Assembly (NCBI GenBank): GCA_910577115.1
Contig: CAJTMC010000051.1
Span: 1-23,213 of the forward strand
Source of the DNA: an uncultured Lachnospiraceae bacterium
Lineage (GTDB): Bacteria; Bacillota; Clostridia; Lachnospirales; Lachnospiraceae
Reading direction: 5' to 3'
Length of the DNA: 23,213 nucleotides
The position numbers were made by a program, and so were the translations under genes. Shown piece by piece: positions 7,918-15,519 of the stretch; the stretch's first letter is position 1; each line of letters begins with the position of its first letter. The notes under the pieces were generated by a model that was not told the origin of the DNA, searched no databases, and saw only the letters and a program-made list of their open reading frames with translations.

Positions 7918-8079
7918 TTACTTTCTATTTCGGTAAAAAGCGATACAAACAAGGGCAAATACCATTGGAATAATAGCATATCCCGCATTTATCTTCCCAC
8001 CATTATACAAAACATATCCTGCACCAACAAAAGTTAAAATAATAAATATTATACTCAATATAAGAGCTGCTTTCTTCAT
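7918..8079 (-). CDS. 53-residue two-helix membrane protein
   Basis: A small gene reading MKKAALILSIIFIILTFVGA then a short loop with NGGKINAGY and a second hydrophobic segment (AIIPMVFALVCIAFY), ending RNRK. Two membrane helices with a basic end inside the cell are evident. The ATG has AAGGTAGGA seven or so bases upstream, and the codon use is AT-rich like the rest of the cargo island. It lies last in the cargo run before a hairpin. I do not recognise a family. Hydrophobic small proteins like this can be toxins, bacteriocin immunity proteins or unknown membrane proteins; nothing here decides between them. Confidence 0.65.
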   Translation of the reverse strand: MKKAALILSIIFIILTFVGAGYVLYNGGKINAGYAIIPMVFALVCIAFYRNRK

Positions 8080-8247
8080 AATGTCCTACCTTTAGATTCT
8101 GCTTCATAAGTCTGCTTTTTTCCAGATTGTAAATTTTAAATTATTCCGTCTTTTATATATCTGCCATATAGAAAATTTATCTCTATTTAGCTATGCATCA
8201 AACAATGTTCAATTCTAACTATTGGGCATTAACAAATTAGTTTTTGC

Positions 8248-8670
8248 TTACTTTTCTGTGATTCCCAAAATATATTGATATGCAAATTCGATTCCATTAC
8301 AAGTCAAATTTTCACACATATGTGGTGGGTCGCTCTCTGAGAAACCCGTAGGACGTAATTCAAAACATCTTAATGAACCAAATTCTCTATCAAAGGCAGA
8401 CGCAAAATTATAGCAAGCAGATACAATTTCATCTTCTGATTTTCCTATCATATGAAGATAAATTCCAATGAACATAAGCGTACCTTCAACTAAACCACAT
8501 TGTGCCCTATATCCACCCGCACCATGCAATCCAACCGCAGACCAGATTGTTTGCGGCTCAATGACAATTTCATCAAATAATTCGCTCAAACAGACAAGTG
8601 CTGTCCTTGCACAATTTATATCTTCTTTCCAGTACAATTCATGTACTCGCTTTGTTATATATTCTTTCAT
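8248..8670 (-). CDS. C_GCAxxG_C_C-like cysteine-rich protein
   Basis: A 140-residue soluble protein. Cysteines are spaced as in the C_GCAxxG_C_C family: one near the N-terminus (KEDINCARTALVCL), one in the centre after a glycine-rich turn (GLHGAGGYRAQCGLVEGTL), then ACYNFA, SLRCFELRPTG and a C-terminal pair PPHMCENLTCNG. Family members are small redox-type or metal-binding proteins, mostly uncharacterised. I chose the ATG at 8668-8670, which has AGAGGTG upstream; a reading 27 codons longer would overlap the preceding gene and has no conserved features. It is the second-last gene in the cargo run. The reaction or partner is unknown. Confidence 0.6.
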   Translation of the reverse strand: MKEYITKRVHELYWKEDINCARTALVCLSELFDEIVIEPQTIWSAVGLHGAGGYRAQCGLVEGTLMFIGIYLHMIGKSEDEIVSACYNFASAFDREFGSLRCFELRPTGFSESDPPHMCENLTCNGIEFAYQYILGITEK

Positions 8671-8704
8671 TAATATGACACCTCTATGATTTCCACATTT
8701 TATA

Positions 8705-9124
8705 TCAAAACCAATTTGCCTGTTCTTTTCTAAATTGTGGTACATCGCCATGTTGATATGGGTTATAATTATTTAAATTACAGCCAAATTCTTTTAACAA
8801 TTTTATTTTGTTATCAGATGTCCATTCGATAAGTGACATACCATCAAATTCCTCAATGCTACCATCGTTCATCTCATTCTTAAAATACCATTCTACAATA
8901 GTTTGGCTTTCCTTATGGAAGTACTGTTTTATATCCCATACAAGAACTTTACCACGAGTGTTCCATTCTTCAAACCAATGTTTAACGGTTATGCGGTTTT
9001 CATATTTTGGACTCCAACTTTCAATATAAATAACATCTTCCGTAAAAATATCATCTATCCCTAAGTCTTTTTGTTGCAGCCACATATCAAACCACAAACG
9101 AATTATCCTTTCTCTTTGATTCAT
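8705..9124 (-). CDS. NTF2/SnoaL-like fold protein
   Basis: A 139-residue protein with the alpha+beta layout of the NTF2-like superfamily: an N-terminal helix (RERIIRLWFDMWLQQKD), then IDDIFTEDVIYIESW, a helix with VKHWFEEWNTRG, and three strands (KVLVWDIKQYFHKESQTIVEW, FKNEMNDGSIEEFDGMSLIEW, NKIKLLKEFGCN). This is typical of nuclear transport factor 2 family proteins, whose members range from isomerases to binding proteins. The ATG has AGAGGTG upstream. It is AT-rich and sits between two other cargo genes at short spacing. No substrate can be assigned. Confidence 0.72.
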   Translation of the reverse strand: MNQRERIIRLWFDMWLQQKDLGIDDIFTEDVIYIESWSPKYENRITVKHWFEEWNTRGKVLVWDIKQYFHKESQTIVEWYFKNEMNDGSIEEFDGMSLIEWTSDNKIKLLKEFGCNLNNYNPYQHGDVPQFRKEQANWF

Positions 9125-9152
9125 TATTCAACACCTCTATAAGCTAAAGTTG

Positions 9153-9599
9153 TCAACGGCATTCATTTTCACTTCGTCGTCCAATGCCATGCCTGTAGTT
9201 TTCTATACGCTGTTTATAGCTTTGAGCAATCAGACTTTTTTCAGTAATACTACCGTCTGCATTGATAATATTGCCGTCCTCATTATTCCATGCCTTAATT
9301 GCTATATCCATTAATGGCTCTACAATTTTCATTGGCAATTCATCAAGATTATCAATTGCAAGCCACGGAAATGCACGAAACATTTTATCATTACCAATAA
9401 GGAACATATAGCCTATCAGCTCTTTTTCTCTGAAAACAAAATAAAACTGTGGCATTTTTTCTCCAAATGACTTATCCATTATCAGACGCATTGTTTTTAT
9501 ACTTCCATATGCAGGAAAAAAACCAATAGAGCTTAAAGAATTTAAAGCGGATTCCCGTTGCTCAAGTGACATATTCCGATAATTATAAAACCGTTCCAT
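9153..9599 (-). CDS. Uncharacterised protein, possibly GNAT-like
   Basis: A 148-residue soluble protein starting MERFYNYRNMSLEQRESALN. The middle (MPQFYFVFREKELIGYMFLIG, then FRAFPWLAIDNLDEL, then IVEPLMDIAIKAWNNED) vaguely resembles the strand-strand-helix core of GNAT acetyltransferases, but the usual acetyl-CoA loop (Q/RxxGxG/A) is not visible, so the assignment is weak. The C-terminus is polar and basic. It lies between the NTF2-like gene and an 81-residue protein in the cargo island, all in the same direction and with similar AT-rich base use. The true function is not known to me. Confidence 0.6.
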   Translation of the reverse strand: MERFYNYRNMSLEQRESALNSLSSIGFFPAYGSIKTMRLIMDKSFGEKMPQFYFVFREKELIGYMFLIGNDKMFRAFPWLAIDNLDELPMKIVEPLMDIAIKAWNNEDGNIINADGSITEKSLIAQSYKQRIENYRHGIGRRSENECR

Positions 9600-9633
9600 A
9601 CACCACCAAACCTTTCAAACAAAATTCATCTTG

Positions 9634-9879
9634 TCACTCTTGATAACCAATGACAGTAATGACTTTTTCTCCTTTTAAAATGAAAGTAACTTTCTTCCTC
9701 TCTTTCAGCAATTCATTTTTACAAGTCAAAATATCTTCGGATACATTATTTGGAAGTTCAGATAAAACAATGTATTCACTATTATAAATACCAGATTTGT
9801 AATCTATAAAAATCTGCTCTAATTGTTCCAAACTAATTTCTTTTGCAGGCAACCATGAAAAAATATCTAATACTTTCAT
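9634..9879 (-). CDS. 81-residue protein of unknown function
   Basis: A small soluble protein starting MKVLDIFSWLPAKEISLEQL. It has an alternating pattern, with a helix (ISLEQLEQIFIDYKSG), a strand (SEYIVLSELPNN), a charged helix (EDILTCKNELLKERKK) and two short strands (VTFILKGEKVITVIGYQE). The ATG has GAGGG ten bases upstream. It lies 34 bases ahead of the following cargo gene, and about 75 bases after the PhzF-like gene. I do not recognise a family and see no signal peptide or membrane segment. Confidence 0.65.
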   Translation of the reverse strand: MKVLDIFSWLPAKEISLEQLEQIFIDYKSGIYNSEYIVLSELPNNVSEDILTCKNELLKERKKVTFILKGEKVITVIGYQE

Positions 9880-9955
9880 TAAAACTATCCCTCTTTACTC
9901 AATTCCCATAGCGTCCATTATGCTTTATAAAAATAAAATTTTGGTCGCATTATAG

Positions 9956-10729
9956 TTATAACAAAATACTTCCTTTTGAATAAATGACTGCATTTCCTGA
10001 AATTTTTATATTATTATTGCTACATTCACAATAGAGAGTGCCTCCTCTTTTAGATAATTGTTTTGCCAATAGTTTATTTTTTCCCAACTTATTGCTCCAT
10101 ATTGGTACTAAAGTGCTGTGGGCAGAACCTGTTACTGGGTCTTCAAACATCAATTCTGGACAAAAATATCTCGAAACAAAATCAGCATTATTACCTTTTG
10201 CTGTTATTACAATTCCAAGCCAAGAATCTAATTTTTTAAGTTTCGTGTAATCTGGAATATAATTTTTAACTTCTTCTTCATTATTCATTACTACATATAA
10301 ATCCCGTTCAGAATAAAGCTCAAGCGGCTCAAAACTGAGTGATTCAACAATATCTGGCTTTTTCATAATGCTCTGTGCTATTCTTTTTGGAAAAGTCATT
10401 TCATACAAATCCCCTTTTCGAATAACGCTTAAAACGCCACTAACAGTTTCAAAATTAACTTTATCTGAATTGCAATCTAAGTGATTAAAGACAATAAAAG
10501 CAGCTGCTAATGTTGCGTGACCACAAAGGTCTATTTCAAATGATGGCGTAAACCATCTTAATATATAATCCTTGCCATTCTTATAAATAAATGCTGTTTC
10601 GGATAAATTATTTTCAAATGCTATATTTTGCATAACTTCATTGGAAAGTGTTTTTTCTGACACACATATGCAAGCTGGATTGCCACTAAACAACTTATCA
10701 GTAAAAGCATCAACCACATAGTAATCCAT
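9956..10729 (-). CDS. PhzF-family isomerase/epimerase-like enzyme
   Basis: A 257-residue protein of the PhzF family, enzymes with the diaminopimelate-epimerase fold that isomerise small acids. Family hallmarks are seen: YYVVDAFTDKLFSGNPACI at the start, the catalytic-glutamate region NLSETAFI, the block WFTPSFEIDLCGHATLAAAF and, near the C-terminus, FEDPVTGSAHSTL followed by LSKRGGTLYCE. Length is normal. I chose the ATG at 10727-10729 with AAAGGTG seven bases upstream; an in-frame GTG at 10738 overlaps that site. It is the first gene of the cargo run, with its own candidate promoter. The substrate is not known; most family members in ICE cargo are uncharacterised. Confidence 0.88.
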   Translation of the reverse strand: MDYYVVDAFTDKLFSGNPACICVSEKTLSNEVMQNIAFENNLSETAFIYKNGKDYILRWFTPSFEIDLCGHATLAAAFIVFNHLDCNSDKVNFETVSGVLSVIRKGDLYEMTFPKRIAQSIMKKPDIVESLSFEPLELYSERDLYVVMNNEEEVKNYIPDYTKLKKLDSWLGIVITAKGNNADFVSRYFCPELMFEDPVTGSAHSTLVPIWSNKLGKNKLLAKQLSKRGGTLYCECSNNNIKISGNAVIYSKGSILL

Positions 10730-10762
10730 ATTAGGCACCTTTCACACTTTAAATTTTTGTTT

Positions 10763-10791
10763 ATTTTACCATATACTTATGAAATTTTCCA
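10763..10791 (-). promoter_or_regulatory. Candidate promoter of the cargo run
   Basis: On the minus strand TGGAAA (10786-10791), a 17-base spacer and TAAAAT (10763-10768) lie 34 bases before the PhzF-like start and just after a terminator. The -10 box is good and the -35 box is weak. Confidence 0.4.
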
Positions 10792-10804
10792 CTACATGGT
10801 TATG

Positions 10805-10841
10805 TAAAAGACGGCATCAGCTTTCACGCTAACACCGCCTT
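10805..10841 (-). terminator. Strong hairpin terminator, probably bidirectional
   Basis: Arms 10808-10821 and 10828-10841 form a 14-bp stem (some G-U pairs) around a 6-base loop. It has AAAA on the left and TTTT on the right, so it could stop transcripts in both directions. It ends the backbone gene at 10858-11187 and isolates the cargo run. Confidence 0.75.
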
Positions 10842-10857
10842 TTCCTCGGTCAGTCCA

Positions 10858-11187
10858 TTATAAAATCCCTGCTTTTTTCAGATAGCCTACGCTGTCATAA
10901 CAGCCACGGAAATAAACCGACTGCATCTCCATATCCGTAAGTTTGTTCCTAAGCTCCATCACTTTAATCAGTGCGGTACATTCTTCCTCGGTCAGTTCCG
11001 CCGATGTTTCCGTATCAAACACGCCTAAGACTTTCGGATATTTCTCATACAAGCCCTCAATCTCAACTCTTATGGCACGGTATTCCTCATTTTCTCTGGA
11101 CAGCTTTGCTACGACAGAACCGAGGTATTCATTAAAGATATTGCTGTGGACATCTACAAAAGTTTCAAATCTGAACGCATCCGACAT
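10858..11187 (-). CDS. Small conserved ICE protein (DUF6664-like)
   Basis: A 109-residue soluble, helical protein starting MSDAFRFETFVDVHSNIFNE. It contains SAELTEEECTALIKVMELRN and ends MEMQSVYFRGCYDSVGYLKKAGIL. This protein regularly follows the giant SNF2/methyltransferase gene in Tn1549-type ICEs, and I believe it is annotated as DUF6664, although I cannot confirm the number here. The ATG has GGAGG nine bases upstream. It lies 79 bases after the helicase fragment and just before a terminator, so it is the last gene of that upstream operon. Its function is unknown. Since the IME cuts the helicase gene upstream, its transcription from the ICE promoter may be interrupted. Confidence 0.75.
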   Translation of the reverse strand: MSDAFRFETFVDVHSNIFNEYLGSVVAKLSRENEEYRAIRVEIEGLYEKYPKVLGVFDTETSAELTEEECTALIKVMELRNKLTDMEMQSVYFRGCYDSVGYLKKAGIL

Positions 11188-11266
11188 TCTTCCTCACCTC
11201 CGACTTTTTCTTATCGTCACTTATTATACTGCCCAAAATAAAGCAATACAAATGTGCAAACTGGAT

Positions 11267-12205
11267 TTACCTCTCCCTGTCCTCATTTTTTTTCTCTGCC
11301 GGCTCACCGTTCTGCTCTGGCTCATCGTCAATAACAGTGTTGTCCTTTTCGTTCAGATTCAATTCGATATTGAGGGCGTTAAGCCTTTCCGTCTTTTCTT
11401 TCAGCTCATTTTCAAAAGCAAACGGTTTCTCAACCTCAACTTTTGCTGTTTCAAGCTGTGCGATGGTTTCCTCTTTTCTGGTCTTTGCGGCTTCCAGACG
11501 GGCAGGGAATTTGGCAATCTCATTCTCAATTCTGGTGAGGTTGCCCAGAGCGTCCGCACCTAACTCTACCTTGTGTTTCCTCATTCCGCAGAGGTTTAGA
11601 CAGTAGTGGGCATTAACGGTATCATAATAAATCTCCATCTGAAAGCCACGGTAGCTGCCGATTACTGTCGGCTGTGACAATGGATTTTCCTTGCAGATGG
11701 CAAGGAGCATCTCACCTGCGTCTGCTTTTTCTTTATAGGTCACGCCATTTAAGGTCATCGGGCAGAACTTATCATCGCCCTGCGGCTTATGCTGACTGGC
11801 TATCTCAGCATCATTCCCATAAGCTGTAATACGTTCCTCATAGTCTTTAATCTGCTGCGGATAATGCTTCAGTATCCTGTCCTCAAGGTCATAATGCTCG
11901 GAAAGATAGCTCTGCTTCAAGACTTTCAGCTTCGCCACCTGCATATCCAAATCCATTTTTTCCTTGAAACGCTCATCCCCTGTAGCAAGCATTTTGACCT
12001 CCGCAAAGGAGAGAGCCACTTCGTCCACATCCTCAGCAGAACGGACAGGGCTTTTGCTTGTCATTATCTGGCTGATGAATTTCTGCTTTCCCTCCACGAG
12101 CTGAAAGAGGTAGGCATCAAAAGTCTGCTCCGTCACATAACGGTAGACTTCCACCTCTGGAAACATATTGCCCTGCCTTTCGAGCCTGCCTTGACGCTGT
12201 TCCAA
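11267..12205 (-). pseudogene. C-terminal fragment of a large SNF2-type helicase, cut by the IME
   Basis: The reading frame of about 312 residues opens with LEQRQGRLERQGNMFPEVEV, which is helicase motif VI (QRxGRxxRxGQ-like), then YRYVTEQTFDAYLFQLVEGK and ISQIMTSKSPVRSAEDVDEV. These are hallmarks of the C-terminal end of the more-than-2000-residue helicase/methyltransferase proteins of Tn1549-like ICEs. Everything before motif VI is missing and the serine recombinase stop lies directly at the junction. The in-frame TTG at 12205 has no ribosome binding site. A long coiled coil follows (ENELKEKTERLNALNIELNL). The rest of the gene should lie beyond the right edge of the window, at the other end of the IME. 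Confidence 0.85.
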
Positions 12206-12214
12206 ATCAGTCGG
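12198..12214. other. Inferred IME/ICE junction (attachment site region)
   Basis: The helicase reading frame is open up to TTG GAA CAG here, and directly before it lie the TGA stop and last codons of the serine recombinase (minus strand ACTGATTTGGAACAG). The crossover must lie within a few bases of this point. The core dinucleotide cannot be fixed from one end only; it should be repeated at the far end of the IME. Confidence 0.65.
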
Positions 12215-14063
12215 TCATTTTTTGCGGACAGTTCATACATGCTATCCTTTTCTGTTCTCTGCTCCTGCGTTTGCTCTCGTTTGATTTCTCCCTCCGTATC
12301 TTCTTGGCACAAGCAGGACAATACCTTGATGCACCAGAGCCCGGGACATATTCAACGCCGCACACCGTACAATTTTTAGCGGGCATTGCTGCCCACCGTT
12401 TTGTAGGTATGATATGTAATTCATCGACAAAGCCGATGAATTTATAGTAAATCTTGATTTCCTGCTTCACTGTTCCGTCTGCCATCTTCTCACGCTCCGA
12501 AACAAGTATCTTGTCTATGAGTGCGTTTATAACTGTTGCATCCAGTTCTTTTAAGCCTTGATAATTTCGGATAAGGGCGAGGAAGTCACGGATTCCCCGT
12601 GATTTCTCGTAGCTTTCATTAAGAGTTTCCGTCACCTCTTTCAGCCTTGCTTCAATTTCAAGCTGCTCTTTCTGGTATTTCCCCGACATCATCTCAAAAT
12701 TCCGCTCGGTAATACGCTCCATGACCTTATCCTCGTAGAGAGAGGAAAACAGCCTGTCCAGTTCCGCAAGGCGTTTGTTCAGCTTCTTACGTTCTTTCTC
12801 TAATGCTTTCGCCCTGCTCTGGTCTGTTTCCGTGAGCCGCTTTTCTATGGCCCTGACCGCCTTTTCATCATTCACTGCCATATCCGCAAAACAGTTGATG
12901 TCGGCAAGAACGGCATTGAATAAATCCCTTGCTTCTATATTGTGGGCACTACACTCGCTTCTTCCGTTTCTTGCATAATTATTACATGAATACTGTACAC
13001 AGTCGATAATCTCTGGGCGTTTCCTCCTGTGTACGTTCATTGCCCGCAGAGCACATCCGCAGTCCACACACTTGATAACGCCTGCAAAAATATTTACAAA
13101 TCCTCCCTTGTTCTGTGGAAGCCTACGACTTGTAATAAGCTGTTGGACAATATCAAATTCCTCCTGCGTGACTATTCCCTCATGGGTATTGGGTATCACT
13201 TCCCATTCTTCGGGCAGCTTAGAGGGGCGTTTCTTGCTTTTCATATTGGCGGCAATCCGTTTGTAGCCTACAAGATTTCCCGCATATATCGGGCTTCTTA
13301 AAATGCTCCTCACGCTGTTCCCACTCCAAATATAGCGTTTGTCCTCGTTCCCCTCAAAATGACGTTCAAAGCCTGTTTCGCCACGCTCCGCCGCATAAGC
13401 GGCAGGGCGTAGGATATGCTGTTTATTAAGATGTCTGCAAATTTTGGCAACTCCATTCCCTTTTAATGCAAGGTCGAATATCTCTTTTACAACATGTGCC
13501 ACTTTATCATCTATCAGCAGATGGTTGTGGTCGGCAGGGTCTTTGATATAGCCATAAGGGGCGGTAGTTCCCATGAATTTCCCCTGTTGAAACCTCGCCC
13601 GATATGCCGATTTTATCTTAACAGATATGTCAGCGGCATACATTTCGTTTAAAATGTTGCGGAAAGGCGTGATGTCCATAGCAGATTTATTCAAGGTATC
13701 TACGCCGTCATTGACCGCTATATACCTCACGTTATGCTCTGGGAAGAAAACTTCCAGATATAACCCACAATCAAGATAGTTTCTCCCCAGACGGGATAAA
13801 TCTTTCGTAATCACGCAGTTTATCAGACCGCTTTCAATGTCTTTTATCATATTCTGGAAACTTGGTCTTTGGAAATTTGTACCAGAATAACCATCGTCCA
13901 CATACGTTTTTGCTATGTGCCATCCCTGCTTTTTCACATAATCCGTGAGGATGGATTTCTGTGTCGCAATGCTCGCACTCTCGTTATCCGTACCATCGTC
14001 TTTAGATAAGCGGCAATAAATGCCGACTAAATAGATTTTCTTTTCTTCTTTGATTCCTGCCAT
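12207..14063 (-). CDS. Large serine recombinase (TndX/TnpX type), IME integrase
   Basis: A 618-residue site-specific recombinase that would excise and integrate the IME. The N-terminal resolvase domain has the catalytic serine at position 20 (GIYCRLSKDDGTDNES), DDGYSGTNFQRPSFQNM and ITKDLSRLGRNYLDC. The recombinase domain follows (APYGYIKDP, WSGNSVRSILRSPIYAGNLV), then a zinc ribbon (CVDCGCALR with CNNY and C) and a long coiled coil around 395-480. A DUF4368-like end (IKIYYKFIGFVDELH) is followed by an extra zinc knuckle (CTVCGVEY and CPACAKKI). GGAGG lies nine bases before the ATG. The gene ends at the junction with the helicase fragment, as integrases usually do. All catalytic features are present. 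Confidence 0.93.
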   Translation of the reverse strand: MAGIKEEKKIYLVGIYCRLSKDDGTDNESASIATQKSILTDYVKKQGWHIAKTYVDDGYSGTNFQRPSFQNMIKDIESGLINCVITKDLSRLGRNYLDCGLYLEVFFPEHNVRYIAVNDGVDTLNKSAMDITPFRNILNEMYAADISVKIKSAYRARFQQGKFMGTTAPYGYIKDPADHNHLLIDDKVAHVVKEIFDLALKGNGVAKICRHLNKQHILRPAAYAAERGETGFERHFEGNEDKRYIWSGNSVRSILRSPIYAGNLVGYKRIAANMKSKKRPSKLPEEWEVIPNTHEGIVTQEEFDIVQQLITSRRLPQNKGGFVNIFAGVIKCVDCGCALRAMNVHRRKRPEIIDCVQYSCNNYARNGRSECSAHNIEARDLFNAVLADINCFADMAVNDEKAVRAIEKRLTETDQSRAKALEKERKKLNKRLAELDRLFSSLYEDKVMERITERNFEMMSGKYQKEQLEIEARLKEVTETLNESYEKSRGIRDFLALIRNYQGLKELDATVINALIDKILVSEREKMADGTVKQEIKIYYKFIGFVDELHIIPTKRWAAMPAKNCTVCGVEYVPGSGASRYCPACAKKIRREKSNESKRRSREQKRIACMNCPQKMTD

Positions 14064-14117
14064 ACTGTAAAACCTCCGTATCTGTCCTATCTGTTTTCAT
14101 GTCCCATTGCGTACATT

Positions 14118-14381
14118 CTAAGCGGACAGCCCCTCATTGTCGAAGGTGTCGCCCTCGGCAATCTTCTTCCGAATATCCTCGGAGATAATCGGGACAAACG
14201 CTTCTGTAACGGTCTGTGTGCCGACATATTCACGGCTGATTATCATCTGCACTGGTGCTTTTGGCACGATACGCTTTCTCTTTTTATCTGCTTTCTTATC
14301 CTCGCCCATACTTAAATCTTCCTTTCCAGACAGGGCAGGGAAGAGTTTGGAAATGTCCCCGCCCTGCCAATCAGATACCAT
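14118..14381 (-). CDS. Small conserved IME/ICE protein of unknown function
   Basis: An 87-residue soluble protein. A basic stretch (DKKADKKRKRIVPKAPV) is followed by a conserved core: QMIISREYVGTQTVTEAFVP, then SEDIRKKIAEGDTFDN. Proteins with this ISREYVGT and DTFDN pattern sit beside serine recombinases in many Firmicutes elements. The ATG overlaps the YdbC-like stop (TAATG), suggesting coupled translation; a second in-frame ATG at 14309 has a better AAAGGAAG site and would give 63 residues. It lies 54 bases before the recombinase gene. It could act as an excision or directionality helper, but this is only inferred from position. Confidence 0.65.
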   Translation of the reverse strand: MVSDWQGGDISKLFPALSGKEDLSMGEDKKADKKRKRIVPKAPVQMIISREYVGTQTVTEAFVPIISEDIRKKIAEGDTFDNEGLSA

Positions 14382-14611
14382 TAATCCTCGCTGTTTAATT
14401 CTTTCTGTAATGCTTTAAGGAGTGCCGCCGCTTCATCAGCGTTCAGCGTGATTCCCTTGCCGCACTTTTCACGGTTCGGGGAAAAGCTGCGGATGTCATA
14501 CTTCGGCTCTTTCCCATTCCATGAAATGAGATTGATTTCCTTTGTGTAGCCACTGTCGCCCGTAGACAATACTGCGATTTCCTTTACGATTTCATACTGG
14601 ATTTCTCTCAT
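14381..14611 (-). CDS. YdbC-family PC4-like ssDNA-binding protein
   Basis: A 76-residue protein starting MREIQYEIVKEIAVLSTGDS. The pattern TKEINLISWNGKEPKYDIRS, then GKGITLNADEAAALLKAL, is that of the YdbC/PC4-like family, small dimeric single-strand DNA-binding proteins related to the transcription coactivator PC4. Its length is typical. It lies between parB and the 87-residue gene, whose ATG overlaps its stop. In an IME that transfers and may replicate as single strands, it could coat or handle ssDNA; that role is inferred from the family. Confidence 0.82.
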   Translation of the reverse strand: MREIQYEIVKEIAVLSTGDSGYTKEINLISWNGKEPKYDIRSFSPNREKCGKGITLNADEAAALLKALQKELNSED

Positions 14612-14656
14612 TCTCCATACCTCAACTCTCTGTATTTACTTCCCGAAAAAAGAAGA

Positions 14657-15511
14657 TTAGCGGCTGTCACGGTTGCGTTTCCTCTGCAACTCACGCTCCA
14701 AAAGTTTGATGATGGTTTCCTCCATCTGCTTCGGCGTTGTGTTCTTCGGAAAGTATTTTTTCAGCTTGCTTGTGTTGATTTTCAAGGTTTCTTTCTGGTT
14801 GCCCTTTTCCTCCGTCATAATCGCAAATATCGTATCCATGTCAAGCCGCCCGCTCTGGCTTAACTGTTTCATCCGCTGTGCCTGTGAGAGTGAGGGCGTT
14901 GCTTCTTCGCTCTCCATCGTGGCAAAGAGGTTTTCCTGCTCGTCTTTCTTCAAGAAGGACAGTTCCACCGCAGGCGTGAGGGCGATTTTCCCCTCGTCCA
15001 CCATCTGCAAAATCGGCGGTATCAGTTCCGTCAGGCGGATAAAACGCTGCACGGTCATCCTGCCCACGCCGAAGCCCTGTGCCACCTTGTCGTCCGTCCG
15101 CAACTTCGTCACAACTTGTGACGAGGTTAAGTCTGTGCGGAAACCCTGCCGCTTCATGGCTTCGGATTTCATCTTGTAAGCAAACGCCCGCTCCGATGGC
15201 AGGATATTCTCACGCTGCAAATTGCTGTCTACAAGGGTGATGATGGCTCGGTCACGGTCTAAGGGCAGGACAAACGCAGGCACGGTATTTATCCCTGCAA
15301 GTTCAGAAGCACGGACACGCCGCTGTCCTGCAATCACTTCATAACCGTCCCCGTCCTCTTTCGGGCGTGTGATTATCGGCGTGACAATGCCAAATTCCTT
15401 GATGCTTTCCGCTAACTCTGACAGTGTTTCATCTTCTGCCACATGAAACGGATTGTCGGGGAACGGGTACAAGTCTTTGGTCTTTAACACCTTAAAATCC
15501 TGTTTCTTCAT
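14657..15511 (-). CDS. ParB/Spo0J-family DNA-binding protein
   Basis: A 284-residue ParB-family protein. The N-terminal domain has LYPFPDNPFHVAEDETLSEL, then IKEFGIVTPIITRPKEDG and the CTP-binding GQRR box (VIAGQRRVRASELAGI, about residues 60-75). SNLQRENILPSERAFAYKMK and a helix-turn-helix follow (VAQGFGVGRMTVQRFIRLTE), and the C-terminal part is charged. Canonical ParB proteins load at parS sites and segregate DNA with ParA, but no parA is present in the window. It starts eight bases after the MobV stop, in the same operon. Here it may act as a regulator or stabiliser of the excised element rather than in full partition. Confidence 0.88.
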   Translation of the reverse strand: MKKQDFKVLKTKDLYPFPDNPFHVAEDETLSELAESIKEFGIVTPIITRPKEDGDGYEVIAGQRRVRASELAGINTVPAFVLPLDRDRAIITLVDSNLQRENILPSERAFAYKMKSEAMKRQGFRTDLTSSQVVTKLRTDDKVAQGFGVGRMTVQRFIRLTELIPPILQMVDEGKIALTPAVELSFLKKDEQENLFATMESEEATPSLSQAQRMKQLSQSGRLDMDTIFAIMTEEKGNQKETLKINTSKLKKYFPKNTTPKQMEETIIKLLERELQRKRNRDSR

Positions 15512-15519
15512 TCACATAT

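Noticed and set aside
9153..9599. Firm call as an acetyltransferase
   Set aside because: The acetyl-CoA loop expected in GNAT enzymes is not visible, so only a tentative label is given.
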